Origin: Clostridiaceae bacterium
Lineage (GTDB): Bacteria; Bacillota; Clostridia; Oscillospirales; Acutalibacteraceae
Assembly (NCBI GenBank): GCA_904501755.1
Contig: CAJGBV010000011.1
Location: 1 to 64,000 of the forward strand
DNA: 64,000 nucleotides
Reading direction: 5' to 3'
Shown here: positions 24,526-32,832 of the stretch, piece after piece
Layout of the letters: every line of letters starts with the position of its first letter
Position numbering within the stretch: position 1 is the first letter of the stretch
Notes under the pieces: model-generated
What the model was told of the DNA's origin: nothing
The model's database searches: none
What the model saw: the letters and a program-made list of their open reading frames with translations, nothing else
Program-made: the position numbers and the translations under genes

Positions 24526-26250
24526 ATGAAAAAACTAATGATAGGAAATATGGCGGTTGCCGCAGGTCTGCACGATGGCGGACTTGGCGTTGTATCCAGT
24601 TATCCCGGCACTCCATCTACCGAAATTACCGAATTTTTATCCAAATATGACGATTTGCACTCTGAATGGGCGCCTAATGAAAAGGTTGCCTGTGAAGTAG
24701 CCTTCGGAGCAAGTCTTGCGGGAGCAAGAAGCGCCTGCGCTATGAAGCACGTTGGTCTTAACGTTGCCGCAGACCCCCTTTTCACTCTTTCCTATACAGG
24801 TGTAAACGGCGGTATGGTTATCTGCGTTGCCGACGACCCCGCAATGCACTCTTCTCAGAACGAACAGGACTCCCGCCACTACGCTATCGCTTCCAAAATT
24901 CCTATGCTCGAGCCCAGTGACTCACAGGAAGCCTATGATTTTGCAAAGAGCGCTTTTGAGCTTTCTGAGAAATTTGATACACCCGTTCTGATTCGTATGT
25001 GTACCCGTATTGCTCACAGTCAGTCGGTTGTAGAAACAGGCGAGGTTATTCCCACCGTACTTAAAGACTATGAAAAAAATCCTCAGAAATTTATAATGAT
25101 GCCTGGTAACGCTATCAAGCGTCACCCAATAGTCGAAGACAGAACAAAAGCTCTTAGCGACTTTGCCAACGACTGTATGTACAACAAGGCGGAATACAAC
25201 GGCAGTGATATCGGTATTATTACTTCAGGCTGTTCTTACCTTTACGTTAAAGAGGTTTTGGGTGACAGCGCTAATATTCTTAAAATCGGTATGCCTCATC
25301 CTCTGCCCGATACTCTTATTAAAGAATTCGCAAGTAAGGTTAAAAAGCTTTACGTTATCGAAGAGCTTGACCCCGTTATTGAAACTCACGTAAAGGCTTT
25401 AGGCATTGAATGCGTAGGAAAAGAGCTGTTCTCTATTCTTGGAGAATTCTCTCAAAGCACCATCGCCAAGGCTTTCGGCAAAGAGGACAAATACAGCGTA
25501 TCTGCCGACAGCGTTATTCCTCCCCGTCCTCCTATGATGTGCGCAGGCTGTCCTCACAGAGGTATGTTCTATACCCTTTCCAAAAATAAAATCACCGTTA
25601 TGGGTGATATCGGCTGTTATACTCTGGGCGCAGTTGCTCCCCTTAACGCCCTTGATTCAACACTTTGTATGGGTGCTTCTGTTTCTGGACTTCACGGCTT
25701 TAATGCGGCAAGAGGCGAGAGCGCAGAAAGGAAGAGCGTTGCCGTAATCGGTGACTCCACCTTTATGCATTCAGGTATGACAGGTCTTGTAAACGTTGCT
25801 TATAATGCAACTAATTCCACCGTTATTATCCTTGATAACTCTATTACGGGTATGACAGGACATCAGCAGAACCCCACCACAGGCTTTAATATTAAGGGTG
25901 ACCCTGCCGCAAAGGTTGACCTTGAAGCTCTTTGTAAAGCACTGGGAATAAACAGAGTAAGGGTGGTTGACCCTTATGACCTTAAAGCTTGTGATACCGC
26001 CATTAAGGAAGAGCTTGCAGCACAGGAACCCTCTGTTATTATTTCAAGACGTCCTTGTGTACTGCTAAAATCCGTTAAACACGAAGCCCCTCTTACAGTG
26101 GACAGCGACAAATGTAAATCCTGTAAACGCTGTATGGGCCTCGGCTGTCCCGCTATAAGCCTTAAGGACGGCAAAGCAAAAATTGATAATACTCTTTGCG
26201 TTGGCTGTGGCGTTTGTAAACAGCTTTGCGCATTTGATGCTATAAATTAA
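24526..26250 (+). CDS. iorA: Indolepyruvate ferredoxin oxidoreductase, alpha subunit
   Basis: This 574-residue subunit binds thiamine diphosphate and two [4Fe-4S] clusters and, with IorB, interconverts aryl-pyruvates and aryl-acetyl-CoA using ferredoxin. Visible: N-terminal GNMAVAAGL with YPGTPSTEI, the CAGCPHRG segment, TPP loop VMGDIGCYTLG and GDSTFMHSGMTGLVN, and the C-terminal ferredoxin-like part with cysteines in CKSCKRCMGLGCP and CVGCGVCKQLC. ATG 24526 has GAGG upstream; the ATG at 24508 follows the ligase stop directly without a site. iorB starts 13 bp after the stop. Confidence 0.95.
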   Translation: MKKLMIGNMAVAAGLHDGGLGVVSSYPGTPSTEITEFLSKYDDLHSEWAPNEKVACEVAFGASLAGARSACAMKHVGLNVAADPLFTLSYTGVNGGMVICVADDPAMHSSQNEQDSRHYAIASKIPMLEPSDSQEAYDFAKSAFELSEKFDTPVLIRMCTRIAHSQSVVETGEVIPTVLKDYEKNPQKFIMMPGNAIKRHPIVEDRTKALSDFANDCMYNKAEYNGSDIGIITSGCSYLYVKEVLGDSANILKIGMPHPLPDTLIKEFASKVKKLYVIEELDPVIETHVKALGIECVGKELFSILGEFSQSTIAKAFGKEDKYSVSADSVIPPRPPMMCAGCPHRGMFYTLSKNKITVMGDIGCYTLGAVAPLNALDSTLCMGASVSGLHGFNAARGESAERKSVAVIGDSTFMHSGMTGLVNVAYNATNSTVIILDNSITGMTGHQQNPTTGFNIKGDPAAKVDLEALCKALGINRVRVVDPYDLKACDTAIKEELAAQEPSVIISRRPCVLLKSVKHEAPLTVDSDKCKSCKRCMGLGCPAISLKDGKAKIDNTLCVGCGVCKQLCAFDAIN

Positions 26251-26263
26251 GGAGGAAACCAAA

Positions 26264-26833
26264 ATGACAAAAAGTGTTATGATAGTAGGCGTTGGTGGAC
26301 AGGGTAGTCTGCTTGCCTCAAAGCTTCTTGGCAATCTCCTTATGAGCGAGGGCTTTGATGTTAAGGTTAGCGAGGTTCACGGAATGAGTCAGCGTGGAGG
26401 TAGCGTTGTTACCTATGTGCGCTTTGGCGAGCAGGTTTTCTCCCCTATCATTTCTCAGGGTGAAGCAGACATTATTATTTCATTCGAAAAATTAGAAGCT
26501 GCCCGTTATGCCTCTTTCCTTAAAAAAGACGGCAAAATCATTGTTAATACTCAGCAAATCGACCCCATGCCCGTTATTATCGGTGCAGCTCAGTATCCTG
26601 AAAACGTACTCAGCGAGCTTACCGACAAGGGTGTCAGCGTAGAAGCACTTGATGCTCTTTCTTTAGCACAACAGGCAGGCTCCAGCAAGGCGGTAAATAT
26701 CGTGCTTATGGGAAAAGCTGCTAAATATTTCGGCATCCCTTATGAAAAATGGATAACAGCTATCGAAAGCACTGTTGCTCCAAAATTCATAGAGATGAAT
26801 AAAAAAGCCTTTGATTTAGGTTATAATTCTTAA
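26264..26833 (+). CDS. iorB: Indolepyruvate ferredoxin oxidoreductase, beta subunit
   Basis: This is the 189-residue gamma-type subunit of 2-oxoacid:ferredoxin oxidoreductase, pairing with IorA. It opens MIVGVGGQGSLLASKLLG and then has EVHGMSQRGGSVVTYVRFG, both family signatures. AAGGAGG precedes the ATG, and the 13-bp gap from iorA shows cotranscription. A separate T-box-controlled promoter begins just downstream, so iorAB and paaK are driven by different signals. Confidence 0.95.
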   Translation: MTKSVMIVGVGGQGSLLASKLLGNLLMSEGFDVKVSEVHGMSQRGGSVVTYVRFGEQVFSPIISQGEADIIISFEKLEAARYASFLKKDGKIIVNTQQIDPMPVIIGAAQYPENVLSELTDKGVSVEALDALSLAQQAGSSKAVNIVLMGKAAKYFGIPYEKWITAIESTVAPKFIEMNKKAFDLGYNS

Positions 26834-26840
26834 ATATTTA

Positions 26841-26869
26841 TTGACTTTTTTTATCTGCCGTGTTAAAAT
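26841..26869 (+). promoter_or_regulatory. Promoter of the T-box-paaK transcript
   Basis: TTGACT (26841-26846) and TAAAAT (26864-26869), 17-bp spacer, just after the iorB stop codon. Confidence 0.7.
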
Positions 26870-26871
26870 AA

Positions 26872-27176
26872 GTCAACGCTTGATAGCGTTTTAAATGCGG
26901 TGAGCAGAAACAAGTAAATTGGGTAGGACTCGGGAGAGAGTTGTCGGTTGGTGCAAGACAATGAGGAAGACCTTTTTGAATTCATTCTGTTAGCAGTGCA
27001 CTGAACAAGGTTTATCTTTAAGTAGGATGCAACGGGTGTTCCCGTAATAGAACTAAGGTATGTTAGTACCTGACAAGGCCGTTACCGTGAGATAGCGGCG
27101 AACTGAGGTGGTACCACGGGATTTTCAATTTTCTCGTCCTCTGTATTCTTTATCGGAATGCAGAGGATTTTTTATT
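26872..27176 (+). ncRNA. T-box leader of paaK (apparent Phe specifier)
   Basis: This is a tRNA-sensing T-box riboswitch. The T-box AGGTGGTACCACG lies at 27106-27118, followed by a terminator (CCTCTGTATTC at 27138-27148 pairing with 27155-27166, then a T run). Stem I features include the apical GGTTGGTGCAAGAC segment. By position on the 3' side of stem I, TTC at 26981-26983 (context GAATTCATTC) is the likely specifier, which would read uncharged tRNA-Phe. When tRNA-Phe is uncharged the downstream ligase is expressed. The T-box itself is certain; the specifier is inferred without folding. Confidence 0.9.
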
Positions 27177-27235
27177 TTTAATTCCCCTCTTTCCGAAATT
27201 TTGTACCATACAAAAAAACAGAAAGGATGGTTATA

Positions 27236-28543
27236 ATGGAACAAAACTATTATCAAAAAGAAATTGAAACAATGCCGGTTGATAAGATTAAAGAACTCCA
27301 ATCTGAAAAACTGATAAAACAGGTAAAGCACGTATACGAAAACGTGGCTTATTATCGTGACCTTATGGACAAAAAAGGTGTAAGTCCTGATGATATAAAG
27401 GGCATCGAGGATTTACACAAACTCCCCTTTTTATCAAAAGCAGATTTAAGAGATGCCTACCCTTACGGACTTTTGGCAACTCCTATTAAGGACTGCGTAC
27501 GAATTCACTCCACTTCCGGTACAACAGGCAAACGTGTAGTGGCTTTCTACACACAAAACGATATTGATTTATGGGATGACTGTTGTGCAAGAGCCATTGT
27601 TGCCGCAGGAGGAACTGACGAGGATATTTGTCAGGTAGCTTACGGCTATGGTCTGTTTACTGGCGGTTTGGGTCTCCACGGCGGTTCTCATAAGGTAGGC
27701 TGTCTTACCCTGCCTATGTCCTCAGGCTTTACCGAAAGACAAATTCAGTTTATGACCGACCTTAACGCAACCATTCTTTGCTGTACCCCGTCATACGCCG
27801 CTTATATTGCCGAAAGCTTAAAGGAACAGGGCTATACACCCGATAATATTCCTCTTAAAGCAGGTATTTTCGGCGCTGAGCCTTGGACGGAGGAAATGCG
27901 CAGAGGTATAGAAAGAGACCTTGGCATCAAAGCCTATGATATTTACGGACTCACCGAAACTACAGGTCCCGGCGTTGCCTTTGAGTGCAGTGAGCAGAAG
28001 GGTATGCACATCAACGAGGACCACTTCCTTGCTGAAATCATTGACCCCGACACAGGCGAAGTTCTGCCCGAGGGTGAAAAGGGTGAGCTTGTTTTCACCG
28101 CCCTTGACAAAGAGGCGTTCCCTCTGCTTCGTTACCGCACACGCGATATCTGTGTACTTTCCCGTAAAAAATGCTCCTGCGGAAGAACCCTTATAAAAAT
28201 GGCTAAGCCTATGGGAAGAACCGACGATATGCTTATCATCCGCGGTGTAAACGTGTTCCCAAGCCAGATAGAAACGGTGCTTTTAAACGAGGGTTATCAG
28301 CCCAACTATCAGATTATCGTTGACAGAGTAGGCAATAACGACACCTTTGACGTAAACGTTGAGATGAATCCCGACCAGTTTACCGATACCGTCAGCGGTA
28401 TCACTTCCCTTGAAAAGAAGCTGTCAAACGCTATGAAGCTTATGCTGGGTATTAATCCTGCCGTACACCTTGTTCCGCCTAAGAGCATTGCAAGAAGTGA
28501 AGGCAAGGCTGTGCGCGTAATCGACAAGCGTAAGCTTCACTAA
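27236..28543 (+). CDS. paaK: Phenylacetate-CoA ligase
   Basis: This 435-residue AMP-forming ligase turns phenylacetate, or a related arylacetate, into its CoA thioester. Seen: STSGTTGKRVVAFYT (P-loop), YGLTETTGPGVAFEC, LRYRTRDICVL, a CSCGRT zinc-like loop, and the C-terminal MGRTDDMLIIRGVNVFPSQIE. The ATG at 27236 has GAAAGGATG upstream, which excludes the ATG at 27227. It is controlled by the T-box leader and followed 15 bp later by an ACT-domain gene. Together with iorAB upstream it could carry arylacetate to arylpyruvate or the reverse. Confidence 0.95.
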   Translation: MEQNYYQKEIETMPVDKIKELQSEKLIKQVKHVYENVAYYRDLMDKKGVSPDDIKGIEDLHKLPFLSKADLRDAYPYGLLATPIKDCVRIHSTSGTTGKRVVAFYTQNDIDLWDDCCARAIVAAGGTDEDICQVAYGYGLFTGGLGLHGGSHKVGCLTLPMSSGFTERQIQFMTDLNATILCCTPSYAAYIAESLKEQGYTPDNIPLKAGIFGAEPWTEEMRRGIERDLGIKAYDIYGLTETTGPGVAFECSEQKGMHINEDHFLAEIIDPDTGEVLPEGEKGELVFTALDKEAFPLLRYRTRDICVLSRKKCSCGRTLIKMAKPMGRTDDMLIIRGVNVFPSQIETVLLNEGYQPNYQIIVDRVGNNDTFDVNVEMNPDQFTDTVSGITSLEKKLSNAMKLMLGINPAVHLVPPKSIARSEGKAVRVIDKRKLH

Positions 28544-28558
28544 AAAAGGAGGATTTTT

Positions 28559-28990
28559 ATGTCTTTAAAACAACTTACCGTTTTCGTACAGAATCATCAG
28601 GGCTCTTTGGTATCCATAACTGAAACACTTGCAAAGCATAACGTTAACATCCGCGCACTGTCTATTGCAGATACAGAGGATTTCGGAATCCTCCGTCTTA
28701 TAGTAAACGATACAAAAACTGCACTTGACACCCTTACAAGCGATGGTTATCTCATAAAAACCACCGACGTCGTGGGCGTTAAAATAGGTGATGCGCCGGG
28801 TAAGCTTTCCGAGGCGCTGAGAGTCCTTGACGAAAACTCAATTAATATGGAATATCTTTACGCCTTTATGACCCGCACCGAAAAACACGCCTACGTGGTG
28901 CTCCGCGTTGCCGATAACCAAAAGGCAGAAAAGGCGCTGGAGAAAGCAGACTTCCACATTATTACGGACAAAGACGTAGATAAGCTGTAA
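28559..28990 (+). CDS. Tandem ACT-domain protein
   Basis: This 143-residue protein is made of two ACT domains (about 1-70 and 71-140), with KQLTVFVQNHQGSLVSITETL at the start of the first and DAPGKLSEALRVLDENSINMEYLYAF in the second. ACT domains bind amino acids. The gene regularly follows paaK in anaerobes, and here the gap is 15 bp with a GGAGG site. It probably senses an aromatic amino acid and regulates the ligase or oxidoreductase; this role is inference. Confidence 0.88.
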   Translation: MSLKQLTVFVQNHQGSLVSITETLAKHNVNIRALSIADTEDFGILRLIVNDTKTALDTLTSDGYLIKTTDVVGVKIGDAPGKLSEALRVLDENSINMEYLYAFMTRTEKHAYVVLRVADNQKAEKALEKADFHIITDKDVDKL

Positions 28991-28997
28991 GTAGCAG

Positions 28998-29027
28998 AAA
29001 AACCTTCGTAACACGAAGGTTTTTCTT
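28998..29027 (+). terminator. Terminator after the paaK-ACT unit
   Basis: An 11-bp stem AAAAACCTTCG with its complement closes in a TTTTT run. Confidence 0.9.
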
Positions 29028-29085
29028 GTATTTTATGGAGAAATATGTAATAATAGGTGTATATAACTTTGAAAGGTTTGAGATT

Positions 29086-30441
29086 ATGAGTAACTCTCGC
29101 AGTAATTTTTCCAGCAAACTGGGTTTTGTTCTTGCTACAGCAGGAAGCGCGGTAGGTCTCGGTAACATCTGGCGTTTCCCTTATCTTGCGGCAAAGCACG
29201 GCGGCGGTATGTTTCTTCTTACATATCTTATTCTTGTTATCACCTTCGGCTTCGCCCTTGCATGCGCTGAAATTTTAATAGGCAGAAAAACAGGGCAGAG
29301 CGCCATCAACGCTTTTAGTACGCTGAGCAAAAAATGGGGCTTCGTAGGTTGGTTTGCAGCTCTTGTGCCTGTTATAATTCTTCCCTATTATTCTGTAATA
29401 GGCGGTTGGATTTTCAAGTATTTATTCGCCTTTATAAGCGGACAGGCAACAGCCACCGCCGATGACGGATATTTTGTTGACTTTATCGGTAAGGTAGGCT
29501 CACCTTTAGGTTGGTTTTTGCTCTTTATAGGCATTACCGCCCTTATCGTTCTTTTCGGTGTTGAAAAGGGTATTGAAAAGGCAAGTAAAATAATGATGCC
29601 CGTACTTGTGGTACTGACTCTCGTTATCGCGGTTTACTCCGCCTGTATGCCTGGCGCATGGGAGGGTGTTCTCTATTACATCACACCCGACTTCAGTCAT
29701 TTCTCGGTTACCACCGTTCTTGCGGCAATGGGACAGCTTTTCTATTCTATGAGTCTTGCAATGGGTATTATGATAACCTACGGCTCATATATGAAAAAGG
29801 ACGTAAACGTTTCTTCCTCCGTTCATCAGGTTGAGATTTTTGATACGGGTATTGCTTTCCTTGCAGGTCTTATGGTTGTTCCTGCCGTATTTTCTTTCTC
29901 CGGTGGAAGCGAGGAAGCGCTGAGCAAAGGTCCATCTCTTATGTTTATAACCTTGCCTAAGGTTTTCGAAAGTATGCCCGGCGGTACGGTTATAGGTATC
30001 ATATTCTTCCTTATGGTGCTTTTCGCAGCCCTCACCTCTTCAATTTCTCTTATGGAAACGGTTGTTTCGGTAGTACAGGATAAATTTAAATTAAACCGCA
30101 AAATCACCTGTCTTATAGTATTCGCAGGAAGTGTTATTTTAGGTATTCCGTCCTCACTTGGTAACGGTATATGGGCAAACATAAAAATCTTCGGCTTTGC
30201 CTTCCTGGACTTCTTCGACTTTATTAGTAACAGTGTGCTTATGCCAATAGTTGCTCTGCTTACCTGTATTTTCATAGGCTACGTTATCAAGCCTAAAACT
30301 CTTATTGAAGAAGCAGAAGCTTCTGCACAATTTAAAGAGAAAAAGCTTTTCAGCGTAATAATCAAGTATATCGCGCCTATATGCATAATTCTTATTTTAG
30401 GTTTCTCTGTTCTTGAAGCCTTTGGAATTGTTAAAGTATAA
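29086..30441 (+). CDS. Neurotransmitter:sodium symporter family transporter
   Basis: This 451-residue protein has about 11 transmembrane helices of the NSS (SNF) family, using Na+ to import amino acids. The TM1 signature GFVLATAGSAVGLGNIWRFPYL is intact, and GGGMFLLTYLI and YYSVIGGWIFKYLF follow. ATG 29086 has GAAAGG and GAG upstream; the in-frame ATG at 29035 lies next to the upstream terminator. The location right after paaK-ACT suggests an aromatic amino acid as substrate (bacterial TnaT is a tryptophan transporter), but this is context only. Confidence 0.92.
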   Translation: MSNSRSNFSSKLGFVLATAGSAVGLGNIWRFPYLAAKHGGGMFLLTYLILVITFGFALACAEILIGRKTGQSAINAFSTLSKKWGFVGWFAALVPVIILPYYSVIGGWIFKYLFAFISGQATATADDGYFVDFIGKVGSPLGWFLLFIGITALIVLFGVEKGIEKASKIMMPVLVVLTLVIAVYSACMPGAWEGVLYYITPDFSHFSVTTVLAAMGQLFYSMSLAMGIMITYGSYMKKDVNVSSSVHQVEIFDTGIAFLAGLMVVPAVFSFSGGSEEALSKGPSLMFITLPKVFESMPGGTVIGIIFFLMVLFAALTSSISLMETVVSVVQDKFKLNRKITCLIVFAGSVILGIPSSLGNGIWANIKIFGFAFLDFFDFISNSVLMPIVALLTCIFIGYVIKPKTLIEEAEASAQFKEKKLFSVIIKYIAPICIILILGFSVLEAFGIVKV

Positions 30442-30446
30442 AGTTT

Positions 30447-30477
30447 GAGCCGTAGAAAAATCTACGGCTCTTCTTTT
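30447..30477. terminator. Bidirectional terminator after the symporter
   Basis: GAGCCGTAGA pairs with TCTACGGCTC around an A-rich loop and is followed by a T-rich tail. The convergent gene's last codons lie inside the right arm. Confidence 0.85.
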
Positions 30478-31145
30478 GCCATTTTTTCATTGAGCATATA
30501 AAATAGCCTTATTGATATAACCACAAGAACAAAAAGAATCACATAATAAAGAGGAATTATTTCTTTTCCAAAAAGAGCAGAGGGAATATATGCAAATAGC
30601 AGTTCATAAATAAAAATACCTTTACCGCCGTAAAACCAGTTTCTAAGCAGTAATACCCTCACACCAGATAGTATAAGACCGCCTACAATAACCCAGCCCG
30701 TATGTTTTTTGTACCTTTTTTCACTTATAAGCAAAAGCCCACAAAACAGCAATGCCCCGTGACATATTACCGAGGCGGCAATACTGAAAACACTGTAACC
30801 CGCATATACCTTTGCCCCAAGAAAAATTCCGTTTAAAAAATAACAGGCACCTGCCAATACTCCCGCATAGGCTCCCCAGGAGCGAATAAAATTAAGTCTT
30901 AACAAAACTATTATGGGCAAAACAAAATAGGTCACTGCCGAGAACTCAACAGGTATACGTACTCTGTCGTTAGTTACCGACTCAAAAGTATAGCGTATTA
31001 TATTAAAGGCAAGAAGCAGAACGCAAAAGGCATTAAGAACTCTGCGTTTTACCCTTTCAGGCACAAACAAAAGGCGGCGGACGGTAATAAGAATTACTGC
31101 CGGAACCGCCGCCGATATTACATTCACCAGTATCAATCGGTTCAC
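30462..31145 (-). CDS. Uncharacterised membrane protein
   Basis: This 227-residue protein has about seven transmembrane helices and no family motif that I can name with confidence. The layout (EFSAVTYFVLPIIVLL and CHGALLFCGLLL helices) is loosely like YwaF/TMEM164-type proteins. The GTG at 31145 is the only good start candidate, and it lies in a stem-loop formed just after the upstream gene's stop (31140-31170), so translation may be coupled or structure-controlled. It is the last gene of the minus-strand unit with the 550-residue membrane protein and the carboxypeptidase homologue. Confidence 0.6.
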   Translation of the reverse strand: MNRLILVNVISAAVPAVILITVRRLLFVPERVKRRVLNAFCVLLLAFNIIRYTFESVTNDRVRIPVEFSAVTYFVLPIIVLLRLNFIRSWGAYAGVLAGACYFLNGIFLGAKVYAGYSVFSIAASVICHGALLFCGLLLISEKRYKKHTGWVIVGGLILSGVRVLLLRNWFYGGKGIFIYELLFAYIPSALFGKEIIPLYYVILFVLVVISIRLFYMLNEKMAKEEP

Positions 31146-31172
31146 CCCGAAATAGTATGTTTCGGTTTTGGT
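31140..31172 (-). other. Intercistronic stem-loop covering a GTG start
   Basis: TTCACC and CCGAAA on the left pair with TTTCGG and GGTGAA on the right. There is no T run in the gene's direction, so it is more likely an mRNA-structure element than a terminator. Confidence 0.5.
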
Positions 31173-31179
31173 GAATTAT

Positions 31180-32832
31180 TTATTTTATAGCTATATCATT
31201 TACAGTTATTTTTCCATTTTCCTCACTGTAGGCAATTTCAATCTCATTACCCACATTTAAAAATGGTAATTTGTCATTCATATTAACCTCTACAATGAAA
31301 ATTTTATCACTGTCTGTCAGTTTAATATAATAGCAGGTATTACCCTCTACTACTGCACTTTCTATCTTATCAACAACACCGCTGATATTTTGCTGTGCCT
31401 TGTCGGAAAGCTGCACATCCTCAGTTTTAAGCTTTGAAAGATAATTTATTCTGCTTTCCTCAACGGTGTTTCCCGTTCCTACTATCTGATACTGCTGAAC
31501 ATCAACAAAAGCATACATTTTTACCAGTCCTGCAGAATCCTTAAGTGCCATAAAATAGGTGGGACGGTCAGCAACGTTAAGAAGAAGCGGAAATGTTGCT
31601 CTATATCCTAAATGCTGTACCTGACCCTGAGCAGAGCTCATTGCCGAATATTCCTCGGCTCCGGGTACGGCATAGTATCTTGTTTCCTTTGTTCTGAGAT
31701 TTGTCAGTACAAAGCCCACATTGGATTCATCGCTTGTTACCGAGGTTATTCCTGTGTAAAGCCATACATCGTCATTTATAGCAAGGTAATTATAGCCATC
31801 GGTTGGCTGTAGAACACCCTTTTGACCGAAAATAGAATTAAGCCAACCCGAACGGTATTTTCCGTTATAGACAAGCTGTTGTAAAACCATATCAGATTCA
31901 TACACCTGATCAACCCAAGTAGGAACATCTGCTACATCGTAATATTTGCTCTCGCCTGTCTGAGCGTCAAACAGCACCGCACCGCCTATATCCTCACCGC
32001 TGAAAAGACCTATTTTATATTCAACGGTAGAGGCTACCCAGTAAGGTGTGCCATTATCATCTATTTCAAAGGAAATGTCACCGAAAATTTTTGTAGGATA
32101 CTCAAAACGGAGTTTTCTTCTTATATTGCGCATAAAATATTCGCTTTCGGAGTATTTAATACCATTTTCAAGACGAATAAGACTTGTATCCTGTGTTGTC
32201 ATATCTACCATTATATAAGCAGGAATACCCTCTTTTTGATTGTTAAGCCATTTAATAGCATCACCATAACGCAGAGGAGTAACCCTTACAGGTCTGCCGT
32301 TATAGTTTATCTGGGTGTAAATCTCTTCAATTTCAAACTGAGAAACAAGGTCAGACATTTCGCCTAATTTTCTTTGTCCCAAACGGGAGGCGGTATCCTT
32401 GTCAACAACGGGAATCTGTTCACGGCTGATTTCGCTGACTTCGGCTATAAAATCCCCATCCTGCATAGTGATTAGCTCATTATATCTTGAAGCATTAAAA
32501 AACTGCGCACCGATAACATTGCCCACCAAGAAAAATATGGCTACAACGGCTAAAATACCGCAACCGATTTTAACAGGAAGCTTAAAGGCTTTAAATTTCT
32601 TTATAAACCTTGTAGTGATTTTTTCATTATCAACCACTACCTTTGTTCCCTTAAAGACAGAGAAAATATCGGAAAAGGCACAAATCACCAATACCGCAAT
32701 GACAGCAAAAATAAGATAGGAATAAAACTGCGGACTTCTTAAATTAAGGGGTGGCAGCATAAACCAGTAGCCCGCAAAAAGAACCACCGCACTAAGCAAT
32801 ATTTTTATAATAGCCAGTGTAAATTTTTTCAT
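31180..32832 (-). CDS. Uncharacterised membrane-anchored protein, 550 residues
   Basis: The protein has three N-terminal hydrophobic segments (about 5-27, 36-56 and 90-112), then a large domain of about 430 residues presumably outside the cell. I recognise no family. The exposed part is beta-rich with many short Tyr/Asp strands, for example YWVASTVEYKIGLFSGEDIGGAVLFDAQTGE, which resembles propeptide-like beta-sheet repeats. The start overlaps the carboxypeptidase stop by 4 bp (ATGA) and GGAGG lies upstream, so the two are translationally coupled. Its association with an inactive carboxypeptidase homologue suggests an envelope role; this is inference. Confidence 0.7.
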   Translation of the reverse strand: MKKFTLAIIKILLSAVVLFAGYWFMLPPLNLRSPQFYSYLIFAVIAVLVICAFSDIFSVFKGTKVVVDNEKITTRFIKKFKAFKLPVKIGCGILAVVAIFFLVGNVIGAQFFNASRYNELITMQDGDFIAEVSEISREQIPVVDKDTASRLGQRKLGEMSDLVSQFEIEEIYTQINYNGRPVRVTPLRYGDAIKWLNNQKEGIPAYIMVDMTTQDTSLIRLENGIKYSESEYFMRNIRRKLRFEYPTKIFGDISFEIDDNGTPYWVASTVEYKIGLFSGEDIGGAVLFDAQTGESKYYDVADVPTWVDQVYESDMVLQQLVYNGKYRSGWLNSIFGQKGVLQPTDGYNYLAINDDVWLYTGITSVTSDESNVGFVLTNLRTKETRYYAVPGAEEYSAMSSAQGQVQHLGYRATFPLLLNVADRPTYFMALKDSAGLVKMYAFVDVQQYQIVGTGNTVEESRINYLSKLKTEDVQLSDKAQQNISGVVDKIESAVVEGNTCYYIKLTDSDKIFIVEVNMNDKLPFLNVGNEIEIAYSEENGKITVNDIAIK

